Below are positions 31,781-40,180 of a stretch of 60,471 bases of DNA, piece after piece. The first letter of the stretch is position 1, and every line of letters begins with the position of its first letter. The position numbers and the translations under genes are program-made. Under the pieces are notes generated by a model, which was not told the DNA's origin, ran no database searches, and saw nothing but the letters and a program-made list of their open reading frames with translations. The DNA comes from Oscillospiraceae bacterium (lineage in GTDB: Bacteria; Bacillota; Clostridia; UMGS1810): assembly GCA_015068705.1 (NCBI GenBank), contig SVJZ01000012.1, forward strand, positions 1 to 60,471. Direction: 5' to 3'.

Positions 31781-32305
31781 ATGCTGGAATTATTACCCCA
31801 TTCGGAATTTGACGCGGTATTTGCTATTATGGAGCAGAGCTTTCCCGCCGACGAATACCGCCCCCACCACGAGCAACGGGCGTTGCTGGAAAAAGACGAA
31901 TATCGCCTGTATGTGTGCAAAGAGCAGGGAAGCATCTGCGCCTTTATCGCCATGTGGCAGTTTGAGGGGCTTTGCTACATTGAGCATTTTGCAGTTTCTC
32001 CCCAAAAACGAAATGGCGGTCTGGGGTCAAAAATGCTTTCTGAGGCGGTTGCACTTTCCCAAAATCCCGTCTGCCTTGAGGTGGAGCCACCGGAGAATGA
32101 CCTTTGCAAAAGACGTATCGCCTTTTATGAGCGAAACGGGTTCTTTTTCAATGATTATCCGTATACTCAACCGCCCATTTCAAAAGGAAAATCCCCCGTT
32201 CCCCTGCGTATCATGACCACCGGCGGCAGGGTAACCAAACAAAAATTCGAATATATCAGACACACTCTCTACACCAAGGTGTACGGCTTTTCGGAGGTGG
32301 AATGA
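31781..32305 (+). CDS. GNAT-family N-acetyltransferase
   Basis: A 174-residue single-domain acetyltransferase. The core shows the beta-4 strand (CYIEHFAVSPQKRNGGLGSKM, near residues 64-84) that includes the acetyl-CoA loop Q/RxxGxG-like sequence, and VCLEVEPPENDLCKRRIAFY near residue 95 followed by ERNGFFFND, the typical alpha-4/beta-6 end. AGGAG precedes the ATG at 31781. Substrate unknown. It is followed by a stand-alone gene of unrecognised type on the same strand, two bases after its stop. Confidence 0.85.
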   Translation: MLELLPHSEFDAVFAIMEQSFPADEYRPHHEQRALLEKDEYRLYVCKEQGSICAFIAMWQFEGLCYIEHFAVSPQKRNGGLGSKMLSEAVALSQNPVCLEVEPPENDLCKRRIAFYERNGFFFNDYPYTQPPISKGKSPVPLRIMTTGGRVTKQKFEYIRHTLYTKVYGFSEVE

Positions 32306-32306
32306 A

Positions 32307-33041
32307 ATGGATTCGAATCAGTTTGACCGCGCACTTTCCCGTGCCAATGATAATGCGCGTGAGCGCACCGGCATTGGCAGATTGAGCGAAAAAGTCATGC
32401 ACGCTGCTCTCAAATATTATTTGGAACCCGATGAGCGGTATCACGAAATCCCGGTTGGGCGGTATGTGGCAGATATTGCACGGGAGGACGGCATTGTGGA
32501 AATCCAGACCCGTTCCCTTGACAGACTTCGGGATAAGCTGGACGCATTTCTTTCCCTAGGAAGGGTAACGGTGGTGTATCCCATCCCGCATATCAAACAT
32601 CTCAAATGGCTTGATCCCCAAACGGGCGAGATTTCCAAAGCACGCAAAAGCCCCAAAACCGGCACTTTTTCGGATGCTTTTTATGAGCTTTATCGTATCT
32701 GTCCTCAGCTTTCTCATCCCCACCTGCATATCAAATTATTGCTTTTGGATGTGGAAGAAATCCGTTTTCTGGATGGTTGGAGCTACGATAAAAAACGCGG
32801 TTCCACCCGTTGCAACCGCGTTCCTACGGCACTTGCAGGAGAGCTTACCCTCACTTGTCCGCAAGACTACGCCGCCCTGCTTCCGGCAGAACTGCCCGAG
32901 GTGTTTACCGCAAAAGAACTTTCCAAGGCGGCACACATTTCTCCAAAAGTCGCTGCCCGTGGTATCCGGGTGCTTTGCCAGACCGGTTGCATTGTGCGTG
33001 ACGGCAAACGTGGCAGGGCATATGTATATCGAATCACATAA
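32307..33041 (+). CDS. Unrecognised protein with EIQTR motif and C-terminal winged-helix-like part
   Basis: 244 residues. The N-terminal part (about 20-145) has ADIAREDGIVEIQTRSLDRL, then KLDAFLSLGRVTVVYPIPHI: an Asp, ten or so residues, Glu-x-Gln, a strand and a following helix with lysine, an arrangement reminiscent of restriction-endonuclease-like folds, although Gln replaces the canonical Lys. The C-terminal part (about 190-244) includes PEVFTAKELSKAAHISPKVA and ARGIRVLCQTGCIVRDGKRG, which looks like a winged helix. It has no signal peptide. The ATG follows the GNAT stop after one base. I do not know its family; nuclease or DNA-binding roles are only suggested. Confidence 0.7.
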   Translation: MDSNQFDRALSRANDNARERTGIGRLSEKVMHAALKYYLEPDERYHEIPVGRYVADIAREDGIVEIQTRSLDRLRDKLDAFLSLGRVTVVYPIPHIKHLKWLDPQTGEISKARKSPKTGTFSDAFYELYRICPQLSHPHLHIKLLLLDVEEIRFLDGWSYDKKRGSTRCNRVPTALAGELTLTCPQDYAALLPAELPEVFTAKELSKAAHISPKVAARGIRVLCQTGCIVRDGKRGRAYVYRIT

Positions 33042-33232
33042 AAAAGTTATAAAAAAGATGGAAAAAAGACATAAAAATGTGAACTTTTTTCATTTACAAA
33101 ATGCTATATTTTATTTAAACTTTCTGTTGATAAAACATCATATTTCACACATGAGATGTTTGTGATAAAATGAGTTGAAGCATACGGGTATGGCAATTTT
33201 CGCCCCGAAAAACAACAGAAGGAGAATGGTTT

Positions 33233-33775
33233 ATGACCCTCAAAGAGTGGATTGCACAAGCGTTTGGCATCATCGGACTTGTACTGGTGGTATTGTCTTT
33301 TCAGTGCAAGAAAAACAAGTTTTTTTTCCTCATGCAGGGACTGGGAAGTCTTGCGTTCGGAATCAATTTTATTATGATCCAAGCCTTCGCAGGCGGTTTT
33401 TTCAGTCTGGTAAATTTTGTTCGCGGCGTTCTGTTTTCCAAAAACGGGAAAAAGGTGTGGAAACTGGCACTGGTTGCTGCACTCTATACCTTCTGTTATA
33501 TCTTTTCCCTATTTCTTTTGGATGGTAATTGGATCGAGATTGTGATCGCCACCATTCCATATGCCGCATTGGTAGCAATGAGCGTGTTTATGTGGTTTGG
33601 AAATGGAAAACACATCCGCTATTCGCAGCTGTTTTTCATGTCGCCTGCATGGATGATATATGATATTTTCTATTTCAGCCTCGGTGCGATACTGTGTGAA
33701 TCGTTCACCATCATTTCCACAATTGTATCCTTTGTCCGTTATGGCAAGGATGGATTCGAAAGAAGCGAATCATAA
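33233..33775 (+). CDS. YgjV-family inner membrane protein
   Basis: 180 residues with about five to six hydrophobic segments (FGIIGLVLVVLSFQCK, then FFFLMQGLGSLAFGINFI, ALVAALYTFCYIFSLFLL, and IATIPYAALVAMSVFMWFG). The YgjV/YgjV-like family of bacterial membrane proteins has this pattern, with the conserved QxLGSxxFxxxF-like start. Function not established. The ATG at 33233 follows GGAGAATGG-type ribosome sequence, and the transcript ends in a strong hairpin. Confidence 0.75.
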   Translation: MTLKEWIAQAFGIIGLVLVVLSFQCKKNKFFFLMQGLGSLAFGINFIMIQAFAGGFFSLVNFVRGVLFSKNGKKVWKLALVAALYTFCYIFSLFLLDGNWIEIVIATIPYAALVAMSVFMWFGNGKHIRYSQLFFMSPAWMIYDIFYFSLGAILCESFTIISTIVSFVRYGKDGFERSES

Positions 33776-33799
33776 AATTGATACACCTTCTACAAATCG

Positions 33800-33843
33800 G
33801 AAATGACAAATTCGGCAAACGGACTTGTCATTTCTGTTTTTTT
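33800..33843 (+). terminator. Terminator after the ygjV-like gene
   Basis: GAAATGACAA pairs with TTGTCATTTC, then a T-rich tail. Confidence 0.85.
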
Positions 33844-33886
33844 ATGTTAAAATAAAAAGAACGTACCAAATAAGGAGGCAAAAACC

Positions 33887-35158
33887 ATGAAAATTGATAC
33901 CAAATGTCTGCATGAGGGCTATAAACCTGCAAAGGGCGAGCCGCGGCAACTGCCGATATATCAGAGCACTACCTTTAAATATGATACCAGCGATGAGATG
34001 GGAAAGCTGTTTGATCTGGAAGCATCCGGTTATTTTTATACCCGCCTGCAAAACCCGACCAACGATATGGTGGCAGAAAAAATTTGCGCCATGGAGGGCG
34101 GCGTTGCGGCGATGCTCACTTCATCCGGTCAGGCGGCAAATTTTTATGCGATTTTTAATATTTGTGAGTCGGGCGACCACTTTATTGCTTCGTCTGCCAT
34201 TTACGGCGGTACCTATAACCTGTTTTCGGTCACCATGAAAAAAATGGGTATTGAGTGCACCTTTGTAGACCAGACCCTTCCCGAGGAAGAGTTGGCAAAA
34301 TATTTCAAACCAAACACCAAAGCAGTATTTGGCGAAACCATTACCAACCCCACCGTCAGTATTTTGGATTTTGAAAAATTTGCTCGCCTTGCACATTCGC
34401 ACGGCGTTCCGTTCATTGTGGACAATACCTTCGCCACTCCCGTCAACTGCCGTCCCTTTGAATGGGGCGCAGATATTGTAACCCACTCTACTACCAAGTA
34501 TATGGATGGTCAGGGTGTGGGTGTCGGCGGTGCGATTGTCGATAGCGGTAATTTTGACTGGATGGCGCACGCAGACAAATTCCCCGGTCTTACCACGCCG
34601 GATGATTCTTACCATGGAATTACCTATGCAGAGCGGTTCGGCAAGGGAGCGTATATCACCAAAGCAACGGCGCAGCTGATGCGAGACCTTGGTTCCATCC
34701 AGGCACCGCAGAATGCATTTTACTTAAATCTAGGGTTGGAAACATTGTCGGTAAGAATGGAACGGCACTGCAAAAATGCATTGGCAGTGGCTGAATTTTT
34801 GAAATCACAGGAAAAAATTGCCTGGGTACACTACGCAGATTTGGAGGGCGATGAGTACCATGACCTGGCAAAAAAATATATGCCCAAAGGTACTTGCGGC
34901 GTGTTGGCATTTGGTGTGGCGGGCGGCAGAGAGGCATCCATCAAATTTATGGATAGCTTAAAATTTGCCAGCATTGTCACTCATGTGGCAGACGCAAAGA
35001 CCTGCCTGTTGCATCCGGCAAGCCATACCCACCGCCAGCTTACCGAAGAACAATTGATTGAAGCTGGCGTTGCACCGGATTTGATCAGGCTTTCTGTCGG
35101 AATTGAGGATGTGGAGGATATTATTGCTGATTTGAAGCAAGCACTCGAACAGATATAA
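33887..35158 (+). CDS. metY: O-acetylhomoserine aminocarboxypropyltransferase / Cys-Met PLP enzyme
   Basis: The 423-residue Cys/Met-metabolism PLP enzyme has SSGQAANFYAIFNICESGDH (phosphate-binding region, near 82), VDNTFATPVNCRPFEWGADIV and the Schiff-base lysine in THSTTKYMDGQG (near residue 205). The C-terminus (SLKFASIVTHVADAKTCLLH, then PASHTHRQLTEEQL) is typical of MetY-like O-acetylhomoserine sulfhydrylases. It makes homocysteine or methionine from O-acetylhomoserine and sulfide. AAGGAGG precedes the ATG. Cystathionine gamma-synthase-type function remains possible because these families overlap. It is monocistronic. Confidence 0.88.
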   Translation: MKIDTKCLHEGYKPAKGEPRQLPIYQSTTFKYDTSDEMGKLFDLEASGYFYTRLQNPTNDMVAEKICAMEGGVAAMLTSSGQAANFYAIFNICESGDHFIASSAIYGGTYNLFSVTMKKMGIECTFVDQTLPEEELAKYFKPNTKAVFGETITNPTVSILDFEKFARLAHSHGVPFIVDNTFATPVNCRPFEWGADIVTHSTTKYMDGQGVGVGGAIVDSGNFDWMAHADKFPGLTTPDDSYHGITYAERFGKGAYITKATAQLMRDLGSIQAPQNAFYLNLGLETLSVRMERHCKNALAVAEFLKSQEKIAWVHYADLEGDEYHDLAKKYMPKGTCGVLAFGVAGGREASIKFMDSLKFASIVTHVADAKTCLLHPASHTHRQLTEEQLIEAGVAPDLIRLSVGIEDVEDIIADLKQALEQI

Positions 35159-35171
35159 TATTCGTAAAACG

Positions 35172-35214
35172 AAAAGGGATATCACAGTCCATTACGGCCG
35201 TGATATCCCTTTTT
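35172..35214 (+). terminator. Terminator after metY
   Basis: A 14-bp perfect stem (AAAAGGGATATCAC with GTGATATCCCTTTT) with T residues. Confidence 0.92.
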
Positions 35215-35264
35215 ACTGCATTATCCTCAAACGGAATTCCTTTTGATTTCTGTTTTTCGCTTTC

Positions 35265-35483
35265 GCATTCGAGCGAATTGGCGCAAAGTTGCAGTGATAT
35301 GGAGCGAGGCTTTCCGCAAAAACGGTGCGGTTATTTCCCGATTACAACAGAGCACCGTTTTTAGTGCAACGGAAATGAGTTTTCCGTTTGCACGGCGGAA
35401 ATATGAGCGGAATGAACGTGCAATTTATCCAATTCGTGAGAGCGAAAGAAAGGGGTTCTCCAAGGGGATAGTTGTCCCCTTGG
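35265..35483 (+). repeat. Structured dispersed element, copy B (plus orientation)
   Basis: Same architecture as 1111-1328 but on the plus strand. After the identical 19-mer come stem I (AAAAACGGTGC 35318-35328 with GCACCGTTTTT 35352-35362), stem II (GTGCAACGGAAA 35364-35375 with TTTCCGTTTGCAC 35381-35393, one bulged T) and stem III (CCAAGGGGA 35460-35468 with TCCCCTTGG 35475-35483). Compared with copy A, stem I shows two compensatory pair changes, stem II at least two and stem III three. It lies between the metY terminator and the parC-gene terminator. No convincing promoter is visible. Confidence 0.75.
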
Positions 35484-35498
35484 GAAAAGGAAAAGAAG

Positions 35499-35542
35499 GG
35501 AAAAACAAAAAATACAGTGCATATGTTAAGTATGCACTGTAT
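35499..35542 (-). terminator. Terminator of the topoisomerase operon
   Basis: On the minus strand ATACAGTGCATA pairs with TATGCACTGTAT, followed by TTTTTTGTTTTT. Confidence 0.85.
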
Positions 35543-35547
35543 GTGTT

Positions 35548-35630
35548 TTAAAACAAACTAATCTGCTCAATCCCACTATCCCCGTCTTTGAGATAATCCC
35601 GTGTGGTGTTTATTTCAAAAACACCACATA
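35548..35630 (-). repeat. Duplicated 3' end of the parC-like gene with intervening hairpin
   Basis: Outside the gene (35548-35601) lies a second copy of its last 17 codons and stop (gene copy at 35631-35681). Between them is a 10-bp hairpin (35602-35611 with 35619-35628). The copies differ at five codons, three of them synonymous, so the extra copy evolved as coding sequence before it ended up here. Confidence 0.8.
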
Positions 35631-37799
35631 TTAAAACAAACTAATCTGCTCATTTCCACTGTCCCCGTCTTTGAGGTAATACCCCGTCGCGGGAATATTC
35701 TTGGTTCGGTAGTAGTCGGGATCAGTGAGCCCTGCCTCCTCCAACGGCACCACCTTGTACAGGGTGCTCTGCTTTTTCATGTTCATCACCTGAATACCCT
35801 GGGTATCCTTGGTGGTTTTCACAGAAATCGCGCCGGTGTTAAATACCAATACCTTGTCCAGCGAGCTGTATGCCGCCATATCAATATCGGATGCCAGATA
35901 CCGCACACACACCAAGGGTGATTTTCCCGAATACGCATTAACCAGCTTTTTGCGGTTGGTCTTGGTTTCGTATGCTGAAAGCGGCACTCTTGCGCCCTTG
36001 CCGTTTGCAAATAAGAATAGCATATGTCCCGAATAATCGTTGGTTGCGGCAGCATACACAATTCGTTCCCCATCTTCCATTGAAATGAGATTGGGCAGGT
36101 AATGTCCCCATTCGCTTGCCTTACAGTCGGGCACGTCGTTTAACTTGATTTTGTATGCATTGCAACGGTCGGAAAACAAAATCAACTCTGCGCGGTTGGT
36201 AGATTCCTGCTCTACCACAATGGTGTCCTCGTCCTTTAATTTCTGGGTAGAACTCGACCGGAGCGACACGGCAGAGATTTTTTTCAGATATCCCTGCTCG
36301 GTCAGGAAAATGCGCAGGTTGTAGTCCTCCACCACTTCTTCCATACGGAACTCGGTCACCTCATCTTCGCTGATGATACCGGTGCGGCGGTCGCAACCAT
36401 GCTTTTTGCCGATTTCTTTCAGCTCGTCAATGATAATCTGCTTCACCTTCGCCTCGTCGCGGAGCACCTCCTCCAACCGGTCGATTTCGGCAATCAGATC
36501 CTCAATATCGGCAATGCGGTTCAAAATATATTCGCGGTTTAAATTGCGAAGTTTGATATCAGCAACATATTCCGCCTGAATTTCGTCAATCCCGAATCCT
36601 TTCATCAGGTTTGGCATAACATCCGCTTCCTTCTCGGTGTTGCGGATGATGGCAATCGCCTTGTCAATGTCCAGCAGTATTTTTTTCAGACCCTCCAGCA
36701 AATGCAGACGGTGGGTCATTTTGTTGATGTCATACTTGATGCGACGGGTAATGCAATCCATACGGAATTTTGTCCAGTGATACAGGATATCCCGCACGCC
36801 AAGTACATGAGGTGTCTGACCGATGAGCACGTTGAAGTTGCAGGAGAACGAGTCCTCCAACGGCGTCATTTTAAAGAGCTTGTTCATCAAAAGCTCTGGG
36901 TCGGCACTCTTTTTCACATCAATGGTAATCTTTAAGCCCGACAAATCCGTTTCATCGCGCAGGTCGGTAATTTCCTTGATTTTGCCTGCTTTAATCAGCT
37001 CGATGATTTTGTCGATAATCGCCTCTGCCGTGGTGGAATAGGGGATTTCGTATATCTCAATGAGGGACTGCTTTTTGTCCACCCGGTAACGGCTGCGTAC
37101 TTTAAAACTGCCACGTCCTGTTTCGTAAACCGATTTTAACGCATCCCGGCTGGCAATCAATTCGCCGCCGGTGGAAAAATCAGGCGCAAGCAGGGTTTTG
37201 AATAAATCACAGTCCGGATTTTTCAGGTAGGCAATGGTGGTGTCGCACACCTCTTTGAGGTTAAACGAACAGATGTTGCTTGCCATACCTACCGCAATGC
37301 CCTGATTGGGATTGACCAAAATGTTGGGGAAGGACACCGGCAAAAGGGTCGGCTCTTTGAGTGAGCCGTCATAGTTGTCCACAAAATCAACGGTATTTTT
37401 GTCGATGTCACGGAAAATTTCTGCCGAAAATTTGTCCAGCTTTACCTCGGTGTAACGGCTTGCAGCATATGCCATATCACGGGAATAGTGCTTGGCAAAG
37501 TTACCCTTGGAGTCCACAAACGGATGCAACAGAGAATCGTTACCACGGGTCAGACGCACCATGGTTTCATAGATGGCAGCATCGCCGTGGGGGTTTAATT
37601 TCATGGTCTGACCCACCACGTTTGCCGACTTGGTGCGGTTGCCCGAGAGCAGATTCATCTTGTACATGGTGTAGAGCAGCTTGCGGTGAGAGGGCTTGAA
37701 CCCGTCAATTTCTGGAATTGCACGGGAAATGATCACACTCATCGCATAGGGCATATAGTTTTCTTTTAATGTTTCGGTAATTCGTTGTTGGATGTTCAT
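35631..37799 (-). CDS. parC: Type IIA DNA topoisomerase subunit A (ParC/GyrA-like, divergent)
   Basis: A 722-residue breakage-reunion subunit. The active-site tyrosine is Y116 in AASRYTEVKL; the entry helix reads AIPEIDGFKPSHRKLLYTMY rather than the usual PDVRDGLKP. A coiled-coil domain (about 360-460) and a C-terminal half follow. It is shorter than most ParC or GyrA (800 or more), so the C-terminal pinwheel is reduced. parE lies upstream with 104 bases between. The start at 37799 fits the conserved MNIQQRITETLKENY N-terminus; AAGGAAG lies 11 bases before. Its coding end is duplicated downstream. Confidence 0.88.
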   Translation of the reverse strand: MNIQQRITETLKENYMPYAMSVIISRAIPEIDGFKPSHRKLLYTMYKMNLLSGNRTKSANVVGQTMKLNPHGDAAIYETMVRLTRGNDSLLHPFVDSKGNFAKHYSRDMAYAASRYTEVKLDKFSAEIFRDIDKNTVDFVDNYDGSLKEPTLLPVSFPNILVNPNQGIAVGMASNICSFNLKEVCDTTIAYLKNPDCDLFKTLLAPDFSTGGELIASRDALKSVYETGRGSFKVRSRYRVDKKQSLIEIYEIPYSTTAEAIIDKIIELIKAGKIKEITDLRDETDLSGLKITIDVKKSADPELLMNKLFKMTPLEDSFSCNFNVLIGQTPHVLGVRDILYHWTKFRMDCITRRIKYDINKMTHRLHLLEGLKKILLDIDKAIAIIRNTEKEADVMPNLMKGFGIDEIQAEYVADIKLRNLNREYILNRIADIEDLIAEIDRLEEVLRDEAKVKQIIIDELKEIGKKHGCDRRTGIISEDEVTEFRMEEVVEDYNLRIFLTEQGYLKKISAVSLRSSSTQKLKDEDTIVVEQESTNRAELILFSDRCNAYKIKLNDVPDCKASEWGHYLPNLISMEDGERIVYAAATNDYSGHMLFLFANGKGARVPLSAYETKTNRKKLVNAYSGKSPLVCVRYLASDIDMAAYSSLDKVLVFNTGAISVKTTKDTQGIQVMNMKKQSTLYKVVPLEEAGLTDPDYYRTKNIPATGYYLKDGDSGNEQISLF

Positions 37800-37903
37800 A
37801 GAAAGATTTCTTCCTTTCCGGAATATCACTTATTTTCTCAATATATCATGTTTTCGACGCCGTGTGTAGCGTGGCGGCACTCAAAAGGATTACTCCCATA
37901 TAA

Positions 37904-39880
37904 TCAACTCAAATCCAGCATATCCAGATACTTGTGCCCATTTTCGGCAATGTATCCTTTTCGCGCATTGAGGTCATCGCCCAAAAGCATATCAAATACC
38001 TCTGCAACTCTGGACGCCTCTTCGCTTGTCACCTCGATGAGCCGCCGTGTTTCGGGGTTCATGGTGGTTTCCCACATCATTTCCGGTTCATTTTCACCAA
38101 GACCTTTGGAACGCTGAATGTGGCATTTGTTGCCCAGCTTTTTCACCAAATCCGTCTTTTCCTTGTCGGTATAGGCAAAGTAGGTTTTGTCCTTGCAGGT
38201 AATTTCAAATAGCGGAGATTCGGCGATAAACACCTTGCCCGATGTGATGAGGGTAGGGGTAAGCCGATAGAGCATGGTCAGGATGAGGGTTCGTATTTGG
38301 AATCCGTCCACGTCGGCGTCGGTACAGATGATAACCTTGTTCCAACGCAAGCTATCCAGATCAAATGAAGAGATGTTTTTGTTGTGCTTGGACGAAATCT
38401 CCACACCGCAACCCAGAACTTTCAAAAGGTCGGTGATGATTTCACTTTTGAAAATCTTGTCATAATCCGCTTTCAGACAGTTTAATATCTTACCTCGCAC
38501 CGGCATGATTGCCTGAAATTCACTGTCACGCCCCAGTTTACACGAGCCCAATGCCGAGTCACCCTCCACGATGTAAAGCTCGCGACGGGAAAGGTCCTTG
38601 GTACGGCAATCCACAAATTTCTGGATACGGTTGGTCACGTCCAGTGTTCCCGAGAGCTTTTTGGCAATGTTTACACGCGCCTTTTCGGCGTGCTCACGGC
38701 TGCGCTTGTTCACCAACACCTGGTCGGCAATTTTGTCTGCCTCCACCTTGTTTTCGATAAAATACAATTCCAGCTCATGCCGCAAAAACTCAATCATGGC
38801 ATCGGCAATGAATTTGTTGTTGATAGCCTTTTTGGTCTGGTTTTCATAGCTGGTCATGGTGGAGAAGGAGTTGGAAACCAGAATCAGACAGTCTTTTACA
38901 TCGGTAAAATTGATTTTGGATTCGTTTTTGGTATACTTTCCGGTTTGCTTTAAGTATTGGTCGATGGTGTACACAAAGGCGTTGCTCACCGCTTTGTCGG
39001 GCGAGCCGCCATGCTCCAAGAAACTGGAGTTGTGGTAGTATTCGAGCATATTCACCTTGTTGGAAAAGGCAAATGCCACCGAAAGTTTTACTTTATATTC
39101 GGGCTTGTCCTCGCGGTCACGTCCCCGGCGCTCACATTCGAGGTAGTTCACGCCCGTCATGGCGGTGCCTGCTGCCACCTCGTCCACATAGTCGGTGATG
39201 CCGTTGTCATAGCGGTATTCAATCAGGTTAAACTGTCCCGGTTCGGTTTCGTTGCGGTATTGGAAGAGCAGACCTTTGTTTACAATTGCCTGCTTTTTGA
39301 GCACATTGTGGAAATAATCATCACTCACCGAAATGTCGGTAAATACATCCAGGTCGGGACGCCAGCGGATTCTGGTCATGGTGTGGGGGTATTTGTGTTT
39401 TGTTTTTTGCAATCCGCCTATGTTTTCACCCTTTTCAAAGTGGAGGGAGTAGCGGAATCCGTCGCGATGCACTTCAACATCCATAAACTCAGACGAATAC
39501 TGGGTTGCACACGCACCCAGACCGTTTAAACCCAGCGAAAATTCATACTCGCCGCCCTCGTTGTTTCCGTATTTGCCGCCGGCATACAGCTCGCAGAATA
39601 CCAGCTCCCAGTTGTAGCGGTTTTCCACCGGGTTAAAATCAAGGGGAACACCACGTCCGTGGTCGGTAACCTCAATGGATTTGTCCAGATAACGGGTCAC
39701 CTCAATCACATCGCCGTAGCCCTCGCGCGCTTCGTCAATGGAGTTGGACAGGATTTCAAAAACTGCATGTTCACAACCCTCGATTCCATCCGAACCGAAG
39801 ATAACTGCGGGGCGCAACCGCACACGGTCGGCACCCTTGAGCATGGATATGCTTTCGTTTCCGTATTGTTCGTTTGCCAT
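37904..39880 (-). CDS. parE: Type IIA DNA topoisomerase subunit B (ParE/GyrB-like, divergent)
   Basis: The 658-residue ATPase subunit. The GHKL domain has FEILSNSIDEAREG (about 42-55), DHGRGVPLD (about 73-81) and GLNGLGACATQY (about 115-127), which differs from the canonical GLHGVG loop. The TOPRIM domain shows IVEGDSALGSCK, then TDADVDG and GLGENEPEMMW. ParE and GyrB normally carry PLCRGKLLN where this protein has VRGKILNC. It works with the downstream ParC-like subunit to relax or decatenate DNA. AAGGAGC precedes the ATG, and a consensus promoter lies upstream. Confidence 0.9.
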   Translation of the reverse strand: MANEQYGNESISMLKGADRVRLRPAVIFGSDGIEGCEHAVFEILSNSIDEAREGYGDVIEVTRYLDKSIEVTDHGRGVPLDFNPVENRYNWELVFCELYAGGKYGNNEGGEYEFSLGLNGLGACATQYSSEFMDVEVHRDGFRYSLHFEKGENIGGLQKTKHKYPHTMTRIRWRPDLDVFTDISVSDDYFHNVLKKQAIVNKGLLFQYRNETEPGQFNLIEYRYDNGITDYVDEVAAGTAMTGVNYLECERRGRDREDKPEYKVKLSVAFAFSNKVNMLEYYHNSSFLEHGGSPDKAVSNAFVYTIDQYLKQTGKYTKNESKINFTDVKDCLILVSNSFSTMTSYENQTKKAINNKFIADAMIEFLRHELELYFIENKVEADKIADQVLVNKRSREHAEKARVNIAKKLSGTLDVTNRIQKFVDCRTKDLSRRELYIVEGDSALGSCKLGRDSEFQAIMPVRGKILNCLKADYDKIFKSEIITDLLKVLGCGVEISSKHNKNISSFDLDSLRWNKVIICTDADVDGFQIRTLILTMLYRLTPTLITSGKVFIAESPLFEITCKDKTYFAYTDKEKTDLVKKLGNKCHIQRSKGLGENEPEMMWETTMNPETRRLIEVTSEEASRVAEVFDMLLGDDLNARKGYIAENGHKYLDMLDLS

Positions 39881-39933
39881 GTAATCAAGCTCCTTTTCAG
39901 AGTTGAAAATCTACTAATAATATATACCTTTCT

Positions 39934-39962
39934 ATATTACACCATAAAAAATTTCTTGTCAA
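39934..39962 (-). promoter_or_regulatory. Promoter of parE-parC
   Basis: On the minus strand TTGACA (39962-39957), 17-bp spacer, TAATAT (39939-39934). Confidence 0.85.
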
Positions 39963-40064
39963 ATTTTTTTATTTGATGGGTGCCTGCTGCACTCATCAAT
40001 GGAAAATTGTATTCTTGTCAAATTTCCCCACCACATCCTTATTTTAAAAAATCACAAAAAACTA

Positions 40065-40125
40065 TTGCAATTTGGAATGAGATATATTATACTGTTATCA
40101 CCAAGGATTATTACCAGGTCATAAT
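40065..40125 (+). promoter_or_regulatory. Promoter and FapR operator of the lipid operon
   Basis: TTGCAA (40065-40070), 17-bp spacer, TATACT (40088-40093). Just downstream, 40107-40125 reads as a 19-bp palindrome around a central A: ATTAT-T-ACC then A then GGT-C-ATAAT. This matches the Bacillus FapR box (ATTAGTACCTAGTACTAAT type) in half-site order and position, so a repressor bound there would block transcription start. Confidence 0.75.
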
Positions 40126-40180
40126 TCGACAAATTATGCACCTGTTTTGTGTTTGGTGCATTGTTTAGGAGGGGATAACA

